Source: DOZZ01 sp963792655 | GTDB lineage: Bacteria; Acidobacteriota; Terriglobia; Bryobacterales; Bryobacteraceae | DNA length: 64,000 nt | Direction of reading: 5' to 3' | Assembly: GCA_963792655.1 (NCBI GenBank) | Contig: CAWBWU010000003.1 | Location: forward strand, 62,001 to 126,000 | In this document: positions 61,604 to 64,000 of the stretch, in pieces | Layout: every line of letters starts with the position of its first letter | Numbering within the stretch: the first letter of the stretch is position 1 | Notes under the pieces: model-generated | Told to the model about the DNA's origin: nothing | Databases searched by the model: none | Seen by the model: the letters and a program-made list of their open reading frames with translations, nothing else | Position numbers and translations under genes: made by a program

Positions 61604-61777
61604 TTACGAAAAAGTTTTGACGACCCCATCGATGACTGAACGGCTCTTATTCAGCGCACCGACGACAGGTAAGGTCAAAAAGCAAACAAGTGTTGTCGCC
61701 AAGACCAAAGCGCCGGAAAAAAGTGTGTATCCAAGCCACGCAATAAGCATTGAACCGATGCCCATCTTCGGCAGCAT
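61604..61777 (-). CDS. small two-helix membrane protein
   Basis: A 57-residue frame starting M-L-P-K-M-G-I-G-S-M contains two hydrophobic stretches (L-I-A-W-L-G-Y-T-L-F and L-V-L-A-T-T-L-V-C-F-L) and a basic tail ending K-T-F-S. It is preferred over the overlapping 60-codon frame at 61647-61829, which lacks such character. It lies downstream of a DUF3592-like gene on the same strand. Confidence 0.45.
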   Translation of the reverse strand: MLPKMGIGSMLIAWLGYTLFSGALVLATTLVCFLTLPVVGALNKSRSVIDGVVKTFS

Positions 61778-61926
61778 GGTAGGAATCTCGAAAAATGTCG
61801 TTCAACTTAACATTAACTAATACGGGCACGGTTCTAGCCGCTTCGCTTTTGGCGCTCTGGTGAGAAAGCCTTGAGTTGACCCGGATTGAAGCGCCAGCTA
61901 TCCAGATCTAAGGATCGGGCTCGGAC

Positions 61927-62223
61927 TCATGCAGTCGACTGTGTGCCGCCCATTTCAATCTCACGGTCCCGGTGTTTACCATCGGGGCCAATGTATTGGT
62001 ACGAAAAGAAGTAAATAGTCACCGCTCCGGAGTTAATTGAGCCAAGTACGTCACTCCGATAGCGCACTTCCGCAGTGGACGGAACACCCTTATTAATGGT
62101 TCCGCTCAAAAGACGCTGATTCTCATGGAGAGCACTGGTTTTACTTCTCGCACCTTCGATCAGTCCGAAAACAACCGGAGCAGCCATACCTATGTAGAAG
62201 GCTATCGCCGCTGCCTGTCCCAT
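61927..62223 (-). CDS. small membrane protein, possibly DUF3592-like
   Basis: The 98-residue product has an N-terminal membrane helix (about 4-21), then R-L-L-S-G-T-I-N-K-G-V-P-S-T-A-E-V-R-Y and Y-Q-Y-I-G-P-D-G-K-H-R-D-R-E-I-E. The second half resembles a DUF3592-type small beta domain, but the match is by eye only. It starts inside the end of the hydrolase gene with a 22-base overlap, so the two are coupled. Confidence 0.6.
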   Translation of the reverse strand: MGQAAAIAFYIGMAAPVVFGLIEGARSKTSALHENQRLLSGTINKGVPSTAEVRYRSDVLGSINSGAVTIYFFSYQYIGPDGKHRDREIEMGGTQSTA

Positions 62224-63611
62224 CCAATCTCGCGATCGCTCTGCCCACCCAGGGAGTTCCTTGCTCCCGGATGCACTATCAATCGTCGAACAGAGTCACC
62301 GCTCGAATAAACCAGTTTAGACAAGTTGGCGAGCACCGTGTCCCGAACGCTAGGATCAGTTACGTAACCAACGTGCAGGCGAAGGGATCTCCCGGATTTC
62401 GGCACGACGCACTCAGACGTCCCCGACAACTCAGGAAGCAGGAGTTTAGTCCCGATATAGTCAAACCGTCTATAACAATTTAGCCATCTAAAAGCGCCTA
62501 TTCGGGCTCGGATTCTCGACGTACATAAGGACGCAGTATCGGGAAAATACATGTTAGGGAAAAAGTAAAAGAAAAAACGTCTTACGGGGGTACCTAGAGT
62601 AACCAGCGTCACTCTATCTGCTTTTGTCCAAACACGGGAATTGACAAGGGAATCCAGCGCGATCACGCCTCCCAAGCTGTGGCCTACAATTATCAATTCT
62701 TCAGGGTGGAAGCTCTGCTGAATTATGGCGATCCTTCGTTCTACGTATTGCTGATACTTACACTCGATAGTGCGGATCTGATATATACCGAAAGATATCG
62801 AGCAAGATCTTGAGTGCCGGCCCGGCGAACCGCCGCACCAAAGCTCCAACAACGACACTTGCGATCAAAGCGGTCGCCCAGATTCGGCCCATCAAACCGA
62901 GCGGATCAATCGGCGTATTACTCAGGTTTGCGTACCAGCAGATGACCAAAACCGGCAACAAATCCCCAGACGCCCAAATCAAGAGCTTCCAAGGCAACAC
63001 TAGGTTGCGCAGGACGAACTTCCAATTCATAGCCAATGGCAAGTAAACGATGAGCACGAATGGTCGAAGCAAGAAGATGACAAGTTGCCTGAACCCAGTC
63101 CGTATTGGTAGCCACGTCCTCGACACTGCCGCTTGGGCAGAAACCACTATCATAAACACTGTTAGTATGATTAGCGTTAGTACACCGGCGGTCGATCCTA
63201 TCTTAATCGATGACGAAAGCGACACAAAGGTTCTGCTTCCAAGGAGAGAACTAATGCCATCAAATAAAATGACTAGGGGTGGCGACCACAATATGGCTGT
63301 TGAAGTAGCAACCAATCCCACCTCTGCGGCCATGAAGACAATTCCTCGAATAGCCCTGAGAAGTTGGGAGAGTGGTGTTTGCCCTAAGTCTCCCAAGCAT
63401 GCAGTACATGCGTATCGAAGCTTAGTTGCAACTGAAGCACCGAAGAGACCTGCAATAGACCGTCGGAGATGGGATAAAGCGCAATTTCATTCCAGTAAAT
63501 CTCCTCTACAAGGGTGTCGGCTTCGAACGTCGCCAGAGACCGTTCCAGTTCCTTGCGCATTGTGCCGGAGATTGCATTGCCAACACCGTGAATACCTATA
63601 ACTATGCGCAT
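62202..63611 (-). CDS. alpha/beta-hydrolase with internal membrane region (two frame breaks)
   Basis: Three coupled frames give about 468 residues. The start has I-V-I-G-I-H-G-V-G-N, the oxyanion-hole strand of a lipase-like hydrolase. The middle (about 75-285) is very hydrophobic with five or six membrane helices. The end has L-I-I-V-G-H-S-L-G-G-V-I-A-L-D, the nucleophile elbow. The breaks near 63390 (a missing G) and 62770 (an extra T) separate the parts. The split of a hydrolase fold around a membrane block is unusual. The gene is followed by two small membrane proteins and lies between IS3 and RAYT remnants. Confidence 0.7.
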
Positions 63612-63779
63612 TCTGACATCTTAGTCTAAGTTCGGTTCTGCAGAACCGCACGGAGCGGGCGAGGGCGCGCGCGGGGGGCGGCGTGATCACACCCTTGTGC
63701 GGAGTACCGTTAGGCGCACCGCTGCTCTCGACTGGCGGCCCGATGGGATGCCCTCTTGAATCCCCTTGGTGAGCGCGGC

Positions 63780-63862
63780 TCGTCTTCATCGTTGGCTGTC
63801 CTGTCTCGTTGGACTTCTCCGACTTCGGAAACCTCAATTATGGCTGGCTGAGATTAGCCAGC
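63780..63862 (-). mobile_element. IS3-family end remnant
   Basis: CTTCTCCGACTTCGGAAACC and CAATTATGGCTGGCTGAGATTAGC parallel the right end of the IS3 element at 21836-21910, and the minus strand begins M-K-T-S-R like its OrfA. After a few codons the homology is lost. The outer end is cut by the RAYT end sequence. Confidence 0.65.
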
Positions 63863-63869
63863 GGGGAAT

Positions 63870-63890
63870 CGGTGACAGACGGAACAACCC
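63870..63890 (+). repeat. solitary RAYT-element end
   Basis: CGGTGACAGACGGAACAA matches the right inverted end of the element at 60203-60629. No RAYT gene is attached here; it abuts the IS3 remnant. Confidence 0.65.
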
Positions 63891-64000
63891 CCATTTCCCC
63901 CTAATCCATTCACAACCAAGCAAAATCTATAACTCCAACTCCCCCATCACCCTCCACACCCCATACCGCCCCCCGTCGAAAGCCCCAGACCACGCTAGTG

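Larger units (their letters stand above)
63612..64000. other. non-coding edge with IS3 and RAYT end remnants
   Basis: No gene is seen in the last 390 bases. A segment at 63780-63862 matches the IS3 right end and orfA start, and 63870-63890 matches a RAYT element end. The final 90 bases are C-rich with no recognisable feature. Confidence 0.4.

Noticed and set aside
61647..61829. 60-codon minus-strand frame
   Set aside because: An overlapping frame (61604-61777) has proper membrane-protein character, this one does not.

Overview
The window looks like a chromosomal segment of an acidobacterium, most likely from the Bryobacterales/Solibacterales group. The taxonomic markers are a VWFA-related Acidobacterial-domain protein, two Oar-like TonB-dependent receptors with an N-terminal carboxypeptidase-regulatory domain, a serine/threonine kinase fused to a formylglycine-enzyme-like domain, a GloVer-repeat secreted protein, and a GC-rich coding style. 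This is inferred from gene content; no 16S or other marker RNA is present. I saw no tRNA, rRNA, CRISPR array or prophage.

Layout. 1-10.6 kb (minus strand): infC with the start of a second, nearly identical infC immediately downstream; a ThiE-like gene; FmdE-like plus modC and modB; a PA14 protein; the VWA protein; uvrB; small hypotheticals; an esterase. 10.6-14 kb: DUF2809, a CitMHS transporter and an AtuA-type pair. 14-17.3 kb: sparse coding DNA with DoxX and DUF2071 genes and two families of palindromic repeats. 17.3-22 kb: TonB receptor 1 with an IS3-family element 66 bp upstream of its start. 22-29 kb: argD-like aminotransferase, a small P-loop kinase and a fadN-fadA-fadE-like beta-oxidation cluster. 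29-34 kb: gyrA, a beta-propeller protein and membrane proteins. 34-37.5 kb (plus): TPR protein, MacB-like permease and TolC-like protein. 37.5-40.6 kb (minus): LacD-like aldolase, ribF, metallo-hydrolase, DUF1844. 40.7-47.9 kb (plus): mazG, a COG3375-type GNAT, a MenC/NSAR enolase-superfamily enzyme, MFS exporter, SDR, GTP-type PEP carboxykinase and a secreted protein. 48-55.3 kb: the kinase/FGE-like/hydrolase fusion and a heavily disrupted TonB receptor 2. 55.6-64 kb: an accessory region of small membrane and secreted proteins, the GloVer protein, two RAYT remnants, colliding IS3 fragments, interspersed palindromes and a membrane-embedded alpha/beta hydrolase.

Quality warning. About thirty single-base frame breaks interrupt otherwise well-conserved genes, including housekeeping ones (fadA, fadE, pckG, mazG). 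Many are one extra G or C in a short G/C run. Other long genes (gyrA, uvrB, fadN, the VWA gene) are intact. Uneven read or assembly error is the simplest explanation, so I annotate most of these as single genes with broken frames. TonB receptor 2, the RAYT genes and the IS remnants look more truly degraded.

How the genes work together. The fad cluster covers fatty acid beta-oxidation; pckG links to gluconeogenesis; argD, the GNAT and the MenC-like enzyme suggest amino acid handling; the TonB receptors, TolC/MacB-like proteins and secreted PA14/VWA/GloVer proteins form the cell-envelope interface. The right end is the most plastic part, shaped by REP/RAYT and IS3 activity.
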